A stretch of 64,000 nt of DNA from Rouxiella sp. WC2420 (GTDB taxonomy: Bacteria; Pseudomonadota; Gammaproteobacteria; Enterobacterales; Enterobacteriaceae), in the NCBI RefSeq assembly GCF_041200025.1, contig NZ_CP165628.1, positions 2,852,001-2,916,000 of the forward strand. The letters are read 5' to 3'. The notes under the pieces were generated by a model. The model was given only the letters and a program-made list of their open reading frames with translations, did not search any database and was not told the DNA's origin. Of the stretch, positions 1 through 8,512 are shown piece after piece. The translations under genes were made by a program, and so were the position numbers. Positions within the stretch are counted from its first letter, which is position 1. Each line of letters starts with the position of its first letter.

Positions 1-1
1 A

Positions 2-1309
2 GTTAATCGCCTGTCGGGACAAAACAGGATTTCAGACTCCACAGCGCCGGATAATCTATCTCTGACAGCGGGTAAGGATTTTTGGTCCTCACTCGGCGAC
101 CCTGATTTAACGCGTGTGTTGCAAATTGCCCTGCGGCAAAACGACAACCTTAAACTCAGTCAGTTGCAGCTCAAATTGTCCCGTTTGCAGGCTGCTCTGA
201 CCGGGCTGTCGCGCTGGCCAACGCCCTTAGTGTCTTTGAATACTGGAGTATCGCGGCCGCTGAAGTCTTCCGGGGATTTTTCTCCAGTGACCTATCGCAA
301 CGCCGGGCTTAATGCAGCGCTGAGTTACCCGTTAGATATTTGGGGCAGTGCGCAAGCGCAGCGGCAAGCCGCCGACCTTGATGCTCAGGCCAGTGAGGAC
401 GACTGGCATTCAGCGCGACTGGCAATACGTATTTCAGTGGCTCAGTCGCGTTGGCAAATTGCCTATCTGAATCGGCTGCTGGTCAATGCTCAAGCCGACC
501 TAAAAGTTGCGGCAGACACTTCACATCTTGCCGAGGTGCGCTATCAGGCGGGTGCGACGTCGCGAGGAGAGGTTATTTTTGCCCAGCGCCAGCTTAGTGA
601 GCAGCGAACAATACTATTAACCCTCGTTCAACAGCGCGAGGAGGCGCGCCACGCCTTTTCATTACTGATGGGCGATGCGCCACAGCAAAAACAATCTGAA
701 TTAGCCGATCTCGACGATGTCGCGCTTCCCGTTCCCGCCCCTGGTTTACCCGCCGATCTGCTGTCGCGCCGTGCGGACGTGCACGCGGCGGAATTAAGGT
801 TGCTCAGCAGTTTGGCTAATGCCGATGCCGTTCGTTTGAGTTTTTACCCGTCACTCAACCTAACCGCCAGCTATGGCACTTCCAGTCCGAGTCTTACGGA
901 TTATCTGGCTAACCCCGTAGCTGCGCTGGCCGCTGTACTCACCCTGCCGATGGTACAATTCAACACAGCTCGCTACACGCGACAAAGCGCCGAGGCGGTT
1001 TATCAGGCCAACGCGGTTAGCTTTAAGAAGACCTTATACAACGCACTGCGAGAAACCGAAGACGCGCTCACGGCCCGTCAGCAGCTGGCGGAAGAGGCAA
1101 AAGAGCTAGCGCAATCATTGAAGCTGTCGCAGCAGGTCGAACGGCTGACCCTGACTCGCTGGCAGCAGGGAGGCAGTGATATCCAACCCTGGCTGGAGGC
1201 GCAGAGAACCCTGCGTCAGGCCAGGATTAGGCAGTTGGAAAATGTGCTGGCTCGCAAGAATAATGCGCTACAGCTCTATGCGGCGCTGGGCGGAGACTAT
1301 GCAGGCTGA
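2..1309 (+). CDS. RND efflux outer membrane channel protein (NodT/TolC family), 5'-truncated by window edge
   Basis: Outer membrane factor of a tripartite drug or metabolite efflux pump: a trimeric beta-barrel and alpha-helical tunnel that docks on an RND or ABC pump and its periplasmic adaptor. The reading frame is open from base 2, so the start and any lipoprotein signal lie outside the window. The first visible residues include the W-S-S-L-G-D-P-D-L segment that resembles the start of the first helical repeat of this family. Two OEP-type repeats follow, with long coiled-coil helices, the LSRRADV segment near the middle, and a W-x-x-G repeat near the C-terminus. Adaptor and pump genes are not in the window and are presumably upstream. 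The gene ends 50 bp before the convergent otnI gene. The family is sure; the substrate is unknown. Confidence 0.85.
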   Translation, partial: VNRLSGQNRISDSTAPDNLSLTAGKDFWSSLGDPDLTRVLQIALRQNDNLKLSQLQLKLSRLQAALTGLSRWPTPLVSLNTGVSRPLKSSGDFSPVTYRNAGLNAALSYPLDIWGSAQAQRQAADLDAQASEDDWHSARLAIRISVAQSRWQIAYLNRLLVNAQADLKVAADTSHLAEVRYQAGATSRGEVIFAQRQLSEQRTILLTLVQQREEARHAFSLLMGDAPQQKQSELADLDDVALPVPAPGLPADLLSRRADVHAAELRLLSSLANADAVRLSFYPSLNLTASYGTSSPSLTDYLANPVAALAAVLTLPMVQFNTARYTRQSAEAVYQANAVSFKKTLYNALRETEDALTARQQLAEEAKELAQSLKLSQQVERLTLTRWQQGGSDIQPWLEAQRTLRQARIRQLENVLARKNNALQLYAALGGDYAG

Positions 1310-1358
1310 GTGCGGCACATTTTCTCCGGGCCTCCCGCTCAACTCTTTTTTTCGGCAT

Positions 1359-2156
1359 TTATTTCCCTGACCCCAAACCTGACCATCCACCTGACAAGCT
1401 TTCTGCCGTGTTGGTGAGGGGTTTATATTCACAGCCGATCCAGCCCTGATAGTCCTGCTGGCGAAGCAGTTTGAAGATGAAATCCCAATTCAGCTCCCCA
1501 CTGCCCGGCTCGCTGCGATAGGGCGCGTCGGCAACCTGAATGTGCCCGGTTAATGGCAGATAACGCAGCAGATTGTGGCTAATATCGCCGTGCGAAATCT
1601 GGCAATGGTAGATATCAAACATTAGTCGCAGATGTGGGCTGTTAAACTGCTCGATGATATTGGCCGCCAAATGGAAATCGTGCAGGAAAAAGCCGGGGAT
1701 ATCGCGCAGATTAATCGGCTCAAGCAACAGGCAGACGCCCTGTTCAACCGCCAGTTCCAGTGACCATTTAATGTTGCTGATAAACTGCTGCAATGCCTCA
1801 CGCTCGTTTACACCGGGGGGTAAAATCCCGGCCTGCAAATGAATGAACGGACAGTCCAGCGCGGCGGCATAGCGTAGCGCCTCGCGCATGCCGTTTCTAA
1901 AGAATTCGCTGGATTGTGGCTGGCAAGCGGACCCCGAGCGCATCACAGAGTCCGCCGGACCTATCGGCGTATTAATCAATATTTGTCGCAGGCCGTTTTC
2001 TTTTAACTGCTGGAGGAGAAAATCTGCCTCATAGTCGTAAGGCAATCCAAACTCTACCGCCTCGAAACCTGCCTGCGCCGCGGCGGCAAAACGCTGCTCA
2101 AACGGCAACTCGGTGAATAACCATTTCAGGTTGGCGCAAAAATGCAGGCCCTGCAT
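1359..2156 (-). CDS. otnI: 2-oxo-tetronate isomerase OtnI (hydroxypyruvate isomerase family)
   Basis: Cytoplasmic TIM-barrel isomerase of the Hyi/OtnI family (265 aa), which interconverts 2-oxo- and 3-oxo-tetronate in threonate/erythronate catabolism. The N-terminus (LHFCANLKWLF), the FEAVEFGLPYDY segment, the LEPIN motif with a metal-binding Glu, the MFDIYHCQ segment and the HIQVAD motif are typical of this family. The start chosen is the ATG at 2156, one base after the otnK stop, which gives the expected N-terminus; the upstream in-frame codons lie inside otnK. It is the last gene of a three-gene minus-strand operon with otnK and a racemase-family gene. The C-terminus is slightly divergent. 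The function follows from family and partner gene; the exact substrate is not proven. Confidence 0.85.
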   Translation of the reverse strand: MQGLHFCANLKWLFTELPFEQRFAAAAQAGFEAVEFGLPYDYEADFLLQQLKENGLRQILINTPIGPADSVMRSGSACQPQSSEFFRNGMREALRYAAALDCPFIHLQAGILPPGVNEREALQQFISNIKWSLELAVEQGVCLLLEPINLRDIPGFFLHDFHLAANIIEQFNSPHLRLMFDIYHCQISHGDISHNLLRYLPLTGHIQVADAPYRSEPGSGELNWDFIFKLLRQQDYQGWIGCEYKPLTNTAESLSGGWSGLGSGK

Positions 2157-2157
2157 A

Positions 2158-3429
2158 TTAGTCGCCTCGCAGTGTGTTAAGCGCGCGGGCAAAGAAATCT
2201 TTTGCGCCAAAATTACCGGATTTCAGCGCCAGAGCAATCGGGTCCTGCCCTTGAGATACCATTGCAGGAACGCCGGTATCAATTTCTTCGCCAATGATTA
2301 ATGCACCGAGATTCAAGGCACTTACCACCGCACCCGAGGTTTCGCCACCGCCGACCACAATCCGCCGCGTGCCGTTGGCCACCAGTTTTTTAGCCGTGTC
2401 ACCAAACAGATTATCCAGCGCAGCCGCCACCTTTTCACGCCCGTACTCTTGCTGGATTTGCTTAACGGATTCTGGCGTGCCCGAAGAATACACCAGCGGA
2501 GCGCGCCCCTGATTCTGCTCAATAAATGCCACCAGCCGGTTGGCATCGGTAACGCCGGTCAGTACATCTCTAACATCAATCATCAGCACCGGATGCAATT
2601 TTTGATGCTCGTCTATCTGACCACGCGTCGCCCCCGAGCAGCTTCCGACCAGTATTGCTTCAGGACCGGCAACCGCAGCGACTCCTGCGTGATGCCCTTT
2701 GGCTTCGCCACGGACGATAAAATTGTGCGCCAGGGCCAGCGCAATGCCTGACCCGCCAGTAATCAGCGGTAACCCTTCGCAGGCCTGCCCCAAGGTGCGT
2801 AAATCGTTTTCGTTCAGCGCGTCGACCAGTAACAGAATGCGCTCACTGCCTCCCTGCCGGGTAATCGCCTGACGCAAAGGTTCACTGCCCTCGTTAACCT
2901 TGTGCCACGCAATATGCCCCACGGCATTGCGCGTCTGCTGTTGCAAAACGCGACGCAGATCGGCATCTTTCATCGGCGTTAAAGGATGATGCTCCATGCC
3001 CGACTCATTCAGTGGCTTATCGTGGACAAATAAATGCCCCTGATACAACGTGCGCCCCATGGCAGGAAAAGCCGGGCACATCACGACGCGCTGCGCATTG
3101 AGCCTCTCGGCCAGCGCATCGGTGACCGGGCCAATATTGCCCTCGACAGTGGAGTCGAATGTCGAGCAATATTTAAAGACGATCTGCTGGCACCCCTGAG
3201 CCAACAACCATTCACAGGCAGCCAGCGACTGTTCCACGGCCTGTTTCGCCAGAATTGATCGGCTTTTAAGTGCCACAACCCCCGCCTCGACAGTAGTGTC
3301 GGCGGGCTGCTGTGGAATGCCGAGATATTGCGTGGTGCGTAATCCGCCCTCGCCCGGGAGGCCCTTTGAAAGGGTTACGGCAATATCACTGGCCCCGGTA
3401 AAATCGTCTGCAATCACGCCAATTAACAT
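2158..3429 (-). CDS. otnK: 3-oxo-tetronate kinase OtnK (DUF1537 family)
   Basis: Four-carbon acid sugar kinase (423 aa) that phosphorylates 3-oxo-tetronate to the 4-phosphate in the cytoplasm. The N-terminal substrate domain starts with IGVIADDFTGASD, the DUF1537 signature. The C-terminal nucleotide-binding domain carries LVGSCSGATRGQI and the glycine-rich VVGGGETSGAVV loop. Length agrees with E. coli YgbK-type proteins. It lies between the racemase-family gene (3 bp away) and otnI (1 bp away), so all three are very probably cotranscribed. The usual partners of this pathway, a class II aldolase-like decarboxylase (OtnC) and an NAD-dependent tetronate dehydrogenase, are not next to it. Confidence 0.9.
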   Translation of the reverse strand: MLIGVIADDFTGASDIAVTLSKGLPGEGGLRTTQYLGIPQQPADTTVEAGVVALKSRSILAKQAVEQSLAACEWLLAQGCQQIVFKYCSTFDSTVEGNIGPVTDALAERLNAQRVVMCPAFPAMGRTLYQGHLFVHDKPLNESGMEHHPLTPMKDADLRRVLQQQTRNAVGHIAWHKVNEGSEPLRQAITRQGGSERILLLVDALNENDLRTLGQACEGLPLITGGSGIALALAHNFIVRGEAKGHHAGVAAVAGPEAILVGSCSGATRGQIDEHQKLHPVLMIDVRDVLTGVTDANRLVAFIEQNQGRAPLVYSSGTPESVKQIQQEYGREKVAAALDNLFGDTAKKLVANGTRRIVVGGGETSGAVVSALNLGALIIGEEIDTGVPAMVSQGQDPIALALKSGNFGAKDFFARALNTLRGD

Positions 3430-3432
3430 AAC

Positions 3433-4098
3433 TTATTCCTTCCCGCTCAGAATACTGGCTTTCATTCGTTTTACCGCCGCGTGGGGCGCAGTCAGCACCG
3501 GTACAGAAACCTGTTCACGCACGCTGGCGGCGGCGCGTGAGGTGGAGAAATGTGCCAGCATGATGACATCGCAGTGGGCCAACTCTTTGGCGCGTGCAGC
3601 CACCAGCCGATTGTGGCTGTCGGCATCGCCGTTACGCAGCAAGTCAATCGCATCTTCGACCAGAACGGTCGTCAGCGTGGCGCTAAGGCCATGTTCCTTA
3701 ACGTAACTGTCGAACTCCTCGGTCATGGTTTCTACTGCCGGGCCAAAAGTGGCGAGCATGCCGATCTTTTTCCCCTGCTCCAGCGCTTCCTGGAACATCG
3801 CTTCATTAGGTTTCAACACCGGCACCGGCAAACTTGCCGCCAGTTGGTCAATTGCCGGACCAAACGCCGAACAGGTCACCAGAATCCCCTGCGCCTGCAT
3901 GTCATAGCCGTAGCGACCAAATCGTACAAAGCGGTCAATCATCGAACGACTCAATTGATCTTCACGTGCGCGGTCAGTCGATAAGCCATCATCCAACAGG
4001 TTGATTATCTCTGCTTCTGGCCATTCTTCCTTGAACGCGCTATGGATGGGTGCCATCGCGACCGGCGTGGCGTGAAGTAATACGATGCGGTGTGACAT
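3433..4098 (-). CDS. Asp/Glu racemase-superfamily protein with a single catalytic-type cysteine
   Basis: Cytoplasmic protein of 221 aa with the aspartate/glutamate/hydantoin racemase fold. The first catalytic-type cysteine is present in ILVTCSAFGPA (Cys76), with the LKPNEAMF and KIGMLATFGPA segments of the second half. At the place where racemases have the second cysteine (a LGCT-type motif) this protein reads IMLAHFSTS, so a histidine (His183) replaces it. A two-base racemisation mechanism is therefore unlikely. Relatives that work with one cysteine include arylmalonate decarboxylase. It is the first gene of the otnK-otnI operon, where a decarboxylase would normally be needed, so a lyase role is possible but only inferred. 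It is divergent from the alpha-hydroxyacid oxidase gene across a 271 bp control region. Confidence 0.7.
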   Translation of the reverse strand: MSHRIVLLHATPVAMAPIHSAFKEEWPEAEIINLLDDGLSTDRAREDQLSRSMIDRFVRFGRYGYDMQAQGILVTCSAFGPAIDQLAASLPVPVLKPNEAMFQEALEQGKKIGMLATFGPAVETMTEEFDSYVKEHGLSATLTTVLVEDAIDLLRNGDADSHNRLVAARAKELAHCDVIMLAHFSTSRAAASVREQVSVPVLTAPHAAVKRMKASILSGKE

Positions 4099-4171
4099 AA
4101 AACCCCCTGACAGACGTGGATGCGTTCACAGCACGATCAGTTTTTTCGTCACTGCAAACCTACACCTATAA

Positions 4172-4185
4172 TGTAAGGGCTTACA
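4172..4185. promoter_or_regulatory. Operator-like palindrome 1 (LacI-family)
   Basis: TGTAAGGGCTTACA is an imperfect palindrome of the type bound by LacI-family repressors. It lies in the divergent region between the otn operon and the oxidase gene. It directly follows a TATAAT-like hexamer. Related sites occur at 4272, 6896 and 6928. Confidence 0.6.
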
Positions 4186-4198
4186 AATGACTCTGTAA

Positions 4199-4214
4199 AG
4201 TGAGCTGTGTCACA
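4199..4214. promoter_or_regulatory. Putative CRP-binding site
   Basis: AGTGA-N6-TCACA matches the CRP consensus (TGTGA-N6-TCACA) in nine of ten key positions. It sits midway between the divergent otn operon and oxidase gene, 10 bp before a TATAAT hexamer, as expected for a catabolic cluster under glucose repression. The spacing to either promoter has not been tested. Confidence 0.55.
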
Positions 4215-4223
4215 TAAAAAAGT

Positions 4224-4229
4224 TATAAT
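4224..4229 (+). promoter_or_regulatory. Probable -10 element for the oxidase gene
   Basis: A perfect TATAAT hexamer 140 bp upstream of the oxidase start and just upstream of operator-like palindrome 2. A repressor bound at that palindrome would block transcription from here. No good -35 is visible, which fits CRP dependence. Confidence 0.45.
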
Positions 4230-4271
4230 CCTGTTACGTTTAAGCAGAATTGATAGATACTGCAATGACCA

Positions 4272-4287
4272 TTGTAAGCGCTTTCAA
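4272..4287. promoter_or_regulatory. Operator-like palindrome 2 (LacI-family)
   Basis: TTGTAAGCGCTTTCAA has the AAGCGCTT core typical of LacI-family operators. Its reverse complement is the same as the site at 6896 except for the last two bases. It lies downstream of the TATAAT at 4224 and upstream of the oxidase gene. Confidence 0.65.
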
Positions 4288-4369
4288 ATTTAATGTCTCT
4301 TCCGGGCGCTAGAATCCGCCCTGAAATGCAGGCAACTTACTCATTAAGCAAAGATTGTGGGAACGCATC

Positions 4370-5641
4370 ATGACAACATCTGCCAACGAATCCTCTTTAC
4401 AGTCCGGGGTAAGCAGCAGCGTAAGCCCGGCAGGCAACGTTAGTGCTCCGGCCGTGGCGGCATCAAAACTCCCTCGCGAGTTTCGCGATTTACTGGCGCT
4501 GGAAGACTTTGAGCGCCACGCCCGTCGTCGTCTGCCTAACATGATTTATCAATATGTTGCCGGCGGCGTTGAAACCGGACGCGGCATAGCAGGCAATTTT
4601 GAAGCCTATCAACAGTATGCTTTTGTACCGCGCATGTTCCGTGACGTTTCCGGGCGCAGTCAGAGCGTGGAACTGTTCGGCCACACCTACAGCCATCCGT
4701 TTGGCGTAGCGCCGCTGGGAGGCGCATCTTTTGTCGCCTACCGTGCCGATATCTCGCTGGCTAAAGCCGCCCGCGCCATGAATACGCCGATGATCCTCTC
4801 CGCGTCTTCGCTGGTCAGGCTCGAAGACGTTCACGAGGCGAATCCCAATGCCTGGTTCCAGGCCTATCTGGCAGGCGATCAGCCGCGCATTGACCGGCTG
4901 GTCGATCGGGTAGCCCAGGCCGGTTATCAAACGTTGGTGGTCACCGGCGATACGCCGATGCTCGGCAATCGTGAGCACAATACCCGCAGCGGATTCAGCA
5001 TGCCTATCAAGGTCACGCCTAAAGTCTGTTTCGAAAGCGCGATGAACCCGCGCTGGCTGCTGGGCACCGTGGCGCAGACTTTCCTTCGCCACGGTGCGCC
5101 GCACTTTGAAAATACCGACGCCGAGCGCGGCCCGCCGATGATGTCGAGCAAGGTGCGCAATACCAACGCGCGCGATAAGTTGAACTGGAAACACGTCGAA
5201 GCAATCCGCAAACAGTGGAAAGGTAATCTGGTGGTGAAAGGATTAATGTCGCCGGACGACGCTTTTATCGCGCGAGATTTGGGGGTAGATGCGGTTATCC
5301 TGTCCAATCACGGAGGCCGTCAGCTGGATTATACCGTGCCACCGCTGCACACCCTGCCTGAGATTGCGGCGAAAAAAGGCAATATGAAGGTAATTATCGA
5401 CAGCGGTATTCGACGCGGAACTGACGTGATGAAAGCCCTTGCGCTGGGTGCCGATTTTACCTTCCTCGGCCGCCCTTTCCTCTATGGCGCGGTGATCGGC
5501 GGTCAGGCCGGAGTGGAACACGCGATGCATATCCTGCGTGACGAAATTGACCGCGATTTAGCGCTGGTTGGCGTGCGCAGTCCGCAAGAGTTGAACTCGG
5601 CGCTGCTGCGTCGGGCGCCGTTTTATGACGTCAATTTGTAA
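4370..5641 (+). CDS. FMN-dependent alpha-hydroxyacid oxidase/dehydrogenase
   Basis: Flavoenzyme of the lactate/glycolate/mandelate oxidase family (423 aa) that oxidises 2-hydroxyacids to 2-oxoacids. A TIM barrel is visible from about residue 35, with LPNMIYQYVAGG near the start, the FMN-contacting PLGGASF region, the VTGDTPMLGNREHN segment, the proton-abstracting His in LSNHGGRQLD and the phosphate-binding DSGIRRGTDV and GADFTFLGRPF segments. The first 35 residues are a Ser/Ala-rich extension, not a signal peptide. ATG 4370 was chosen (GTGGGA upstream) over an in-frame TTG at 4355. It is divergent from the otn operon and shares its operators. In this setting it may supply 2-oxo-tetronate from a tetronate, replacing the missing NAD-dependent dehydrogenase. 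The substrate is inferred only. Confidence 0.85.
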   Translation: MTTSANESSLQSGVSSSVSPAGNVSAPAVAASKLPREFRDLLALEDFERHARRRLPNMIYQYVAGGVETGRGIAGNFEAYQQYAFVPRMFRDVSGRSQSVELFGHTYSHPFGVAPLGGASFVAYRADISLAKAARAMNTPMILSASSLVRLEDVHEANPNAWFQAYLAGDQPRIDRLVDRVAQAGYQTLVVTGDTPMLGNREHNTRSGFSMPIKVTPKVCFESAMNPRWLLGTVAQTFLRHGAPHFENTDAERGPPMMSSKVRNTNARDKLNWKHVEAIRKQWKGNLVVKGLMSPDDAFIARDLGVDAVILSNHGGRQLDYTVPPLHTLPEIAAKKGNMKVIIDSGIRRGTDVMKALALGADFTFLGRPFLYGAVIGGQAGVEHAMHILRDEIDRDLALVGVRSPQELNSALLRRAPFYDVNL

Positions 5642-5746
5642 AACCCGAGCGGTAACGGCCTGAAGCATCATCCGCCCTTGCGCAGATAACTTATTGAAAT
5701 TTTGATTATTCTGACTGCAGATTGATTGCTGCCACCCCTAAAACCG

Positions 5747-5776
5747 AACTCCGCCCGCAATGGTGCGGAGTTTTTG
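5747..5776 (+). terminator. Intrinsic terminator after the oxidase gene
   Basis: An AACTCCGC / GCGGAGTT stem with a 10-base loop is followed by a T run. It lies between the convergent oxidase and LacI-type regulator genes. Confidence 0.8.
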
Positions 5777-5797
5777 TGCTGGTTGAAATAGATAAAA

Positions 5798-6832
5798 TTA
5801 CTGCGACGCTCGCGGCGCAGAGCCGGTGCTGCCACGCACGATAAGCTCGGGAGTCATTACCGCCTGCGGCTCGGCCGCCTCGCCGTTCAACGTTGCCAGC
5901 AGATACTCGGCCGCGCGCAGGCCAATCTGATCCAACTCAACGCGCATGGTAGTCAGCGGGCGTTCAAGATGCTCGGCATACTCGTAATCATTGAATCCGG
6001 TGATCGAAATATCGTTGGGAACCCGCAAATAACGCTCGCTGGCCGCCCGCAGTGCGCCAAAAGCCAACATATCGTTACCGCAGATAACCGCCGTGGGTGG
6101 CTCGGGACCATCGAGCAAGGTGAACATCGCCTTACGGGCGTCGTTCATGGTGAACGCGCATTCAATCAGATTAAAATCCGGCAGTGAAAGCCCCGCCCCA
6201 GCCAGCGTTTCCCGAGTTCCTCGCAGGCGATCGGACACCCGGTCATTGGTCGGCGGTGTGCCCGCTATCATACCAAACCGCCTGTGCCCCAGCGTGATCA
6301 AATGCCCGGCAACCCGGCTTGCTGCCTCAATACTGTCATAACCAATACTTGGATATTGCGGGTCAATCGAAAAGGTCTGAATGCAGGGGATCGCATGTTG
6401 TCGAATCCGCTCCCACAGGCGCGGATGATGGGTGTGCCCCACCAGCATCAGCGCATCGATACCGTACTCCAGCAATTTATTCACTTCGCGCAGCTCAATA
6501 TCGGGGTCGAAATCCGAGTTGGCCAGCAGCAGCGTATAACCTGACTGATGAATATGATGTTGAAACGCCGCCAAGGTGCGGGAGAAGGTTTCGGTTGCCA
6601 GAGTCGGCACCACGGCCCCGATGGTCATGCTACGCCGTGACGCCAGCGTTCGCGCCGCGCGATTAATGACATACCCAAGCTCTTCACAGGCGCGCTCTAC
6701 CGCCTCGCGGCGCGATTGACGCACGGTGGCGCTGCCGTTGAGCACGCGAGAAACGGTGGCGGTCGAGACGCCGGAAAGTTTGGCGACGTCCTCCAGTGAA
6801 GCTCTTCCCTGAGGCAGGGTCTTATCATTCAT
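5798..6832 (-). CDS. LacI-family transcriptional repressor
   Basis: Sugar-responsive repressor of 344 aa. The N-terminal LacI helix-turn-helix reads SLEDVAKLSGVSTATVSRVLNG, followed by the hinge helix (NRAARTLASRRS) and a periplasmic-binding-protein-like effector domain beginning IGAVVPTL. Length and layout resemble the GntR/IdnR group of LacI regulators, which binds palindromes with the AAGCGCTT core seen in this region. It lies between the oxidase gene (convergent) and the MFS transporter gene (divergent). It probably controls both sides and the otn operon through four operator-like sites. The inducer is probably a sugar acid or its phosphate; this is inferred from the neighbours. Confidence 0.9.
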   Translation of the reverse strand: MNDKTLPQGRASLEDVAKLSGVSTATVSRVLNGSATVRQSRREAVERACEELGYVINRAARTLASRRSMTIGAVVPTLATETFSRTLAAFQHHIHQSGYTLLLANSDFDPDIELREVNKLLEYGIDALMLVGHTHHPRLWERIRQHAIPCIQTFSIDPQYPSIGYDSIEAASRVAGHLITLGHRRFGMIAGTPPTNDRVSDRLRGTRETLAGAGLSLPDFNLIECAFTMNDARKAMFTLLDGPEPPTAVICGNDMLAFGALRAASERYLRVPNDISITGFNDYEYAEHLERPLTTMRVELDQIGLRAAEYLLATLNGEAAEPQAVMTPELIVRGSTGSAPRASQ

Positions 6833-6895
6833 TGCCGTGATCCCTATAAATTAGTGATGTCGCCCACAAAAATTGCAGACACTTCCCGCCTTACT

Positions 6896-6911
6896 TTGAA
6901 AGCGCTTACTT
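6896..6911. promoter_or_regulatory. Operator-like palindrome 3 (LacI-family)
   Basis: TTGAAAGCGCTTACTT is almost identical to the reverse complement of the site at 4272. It lies in the divergent region between the repressor and the MFS transporter gene. Confidence 0.65.
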
Positions 6912-6927
6912 TTGGCTTGACTGAATT

Positions 6928-6943
6928 TTGTAATCGCTTACTT
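6928..6943. promoter_or_regulatory. Operator-like palindrome 4 (LacI-family)
   Basis: TTGTAATCGCTTACTT is a degenerate copy 32 bp from palindrome 3, about three helical turns apart and so on the same DNA face. The pair could bind two repressor dimers ahead of the transporter operon. Confidence 0.5.
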
Positions 6944-7110
6944 TTAACATCACATTATCAAACTTGAGGCTCTAAGTTCACCAAATAATAACAGAACCGA
7001 ATCGGAGAAGGCCACTCTGCGGTCTGTTTGGCTGAATGTCCTCATAACGGAGTTTCTGCTTGAGAAACTCATAACCTACTAATAGACAAACGATAATAAA
7101 GGATTTCACC

Positions 7111-8436
7111 ATGCGTAGATACCCTCGAATCCGCTGGATGATGATTGTATTTTGCTTCCTCGCGATCGCTATAAATTATATCGACCGCGTTAATCTGGCC
7201 ATTGCCGCTCCGCATATTAAAAAAGATCTCGGGCTGGACGATGCCAGCATGGGCTTGATCCTCGGCGCTTTTTTCTGGACCTACGCGCTGATGCAAATCC
7301 CGGCCGGGCGTATGATCGACAAACTAGGCGCGCGCGCCGGTTTGGCCATCGCCGTGGGCTGGTGGTCACTGTTTACCGTCCTGACCGCCTTTGGTAAAGG
7401 TTTTAGCTCGATCTTTATCTCGCGTCTGCTGCTGGGCGTCGGCGAAGCTGGCGGCAATCCAGGCTGCGCCAAAGTGGTTTACAATTGGTTTGCCAAAAAG
7501 CAGCGCGGCACCGCATCAGGTATTTTTGACGCGGGTCCACGAGCCGGCACCGCGCTGGCTCTGCCGTTGGTCGCCTGGATTATCAGCACCTGGGACTGGG
7601 AAACCTCATTCGTGGTCACCGGAGGCATCGGACTGGTGTGGGTGGCTCTGTGGCTGGTGTTCTACCGCGAACCCGAGCAGATGAAAGGTCTCGACGAGGA
7701 GCAAAAAAACAACCTGATCGCCGATCGCGGCGAGCGCCACATTGCAGGCACCGAGAAAATCAAACTGCGCACGCTGTTCGGTTATCGCAACGTTTGGGGC
7801 ATGATGATTGGCTTCTTCTGCATGAATTTTGCGACCTACTTTTTTGTGACCTGGTTCCCGACCTACCTCACTATGTCACAAGGCTTTTCGCTGAAGGAGT
7901 TGGGCACGTTGGGCGCAATTCCTGCGCTGATGGGTATTCCCGGAAGCCTGCTCGGTGGGCTGACCTCTGACTGGCTGTTCAACAAAGGTTTCAGCCTGAC
8001 CGCCGCGCGTAAAACCTGTTTGGTCGGCGGTATGGTGCTGTCGTCAGTGATTGCCTTTGCGGCCTTCACCAGCAATATCACGGTGATCCTCACCCTTTTC
8101 TCTCTGACCTATGCCGGATTGGCGTTCACCGCTGCCAATATCTGGACTCTGCCCGCTGACGTTGCGCCAAATTCTGGCTATGTCGCCACGCTGGGCGGCA
8201 TCCAGAACTTTGCCGGTAATCTGGCCGGTATTGTTACCGCGTCGTTCACCGGTTTGATGTTGGGACTGAGCCACGGCTCGTTTGTGATACCACTGTGCGT
8301 CGCGGGCGGCATCTGCCTGCTGGGAGCACTCAACTTCCTGTTTGTGATCGGCAAAATCGAGCCGCTGGATACGCCAAAAAGCAAACCGAATGCCAGAATC
8401 AAACATCAGCCACAAGCATCAATTTCTAGCCAATGA
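7111..8436 (+). CDS. MFS sugar-acid transporter (anion:cation symporter family)
   Basis: Inner membrane proton symporter of 441 aa with about twelve membrane segments, of the ACS family that carries galactonate, glucarate, hexuronates and similar acids. Typical features are the first helix with INYIDRVNLA, the loop 2-3 signature GRMIDKLGARAG, and the RLLLGVGEAGGNPG segment of helix 4. The start at ATG 7111 follows AAGGA 10 bp upstream. It is the first gene of a plus-strand unit with the lactonase-like and cupin-like genes and is divergent from the LacI regulator across two operator-like sites. It probably imports the acid produced in the periplasm by the dehydrogenase and lactonase. The exact substrate is unknown. 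Confidence 0.85.
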   Translation: MRRYPRIRWMMIVFCFLAIAINYIDRVNLAIAAPHIKKDLGLDDASMGLILGAFFWTYALMQIPAGRMIDKLGARAGLAIAVGWWSLFTVLTAFGKGFSSIFISRLLLGVGEAGGNPGCAKVVYNWFAKKQRGTASGIFDAGPRAGTALALPLVAWIISTWDWETSFVVTGGIGLVWVALWLVFYREPEQMKGLDEEQKNNLIADRGERHIAGTEKIKLRTLFGYRNVWGMMIGFFCMNFATYFFVTWFPTYLTMSQGFSLKELGTLGAIPALMGIPGSLLGGLTSDWLFNKGFSLTAARKTCLVGGMVLSSVIAFAAFTSNITVILTLFSLTYAGLAFTAANIWTLPADVAPNSGYVATLGGIQNFAGNLAGIVTASFTGLMLGLSHGSFVIPLCVAGGICLLGALNFLFVIGKIEPLDTPKSKPNARIKHQPQASISSQ

Positions 8437-8512
8437 TTGACCAAAACATTAGTAAGACTAAAGCTGTGCGACAACACAGCAGTACCCTACATTGAAAAAA
8501 AGGATCATCGTC

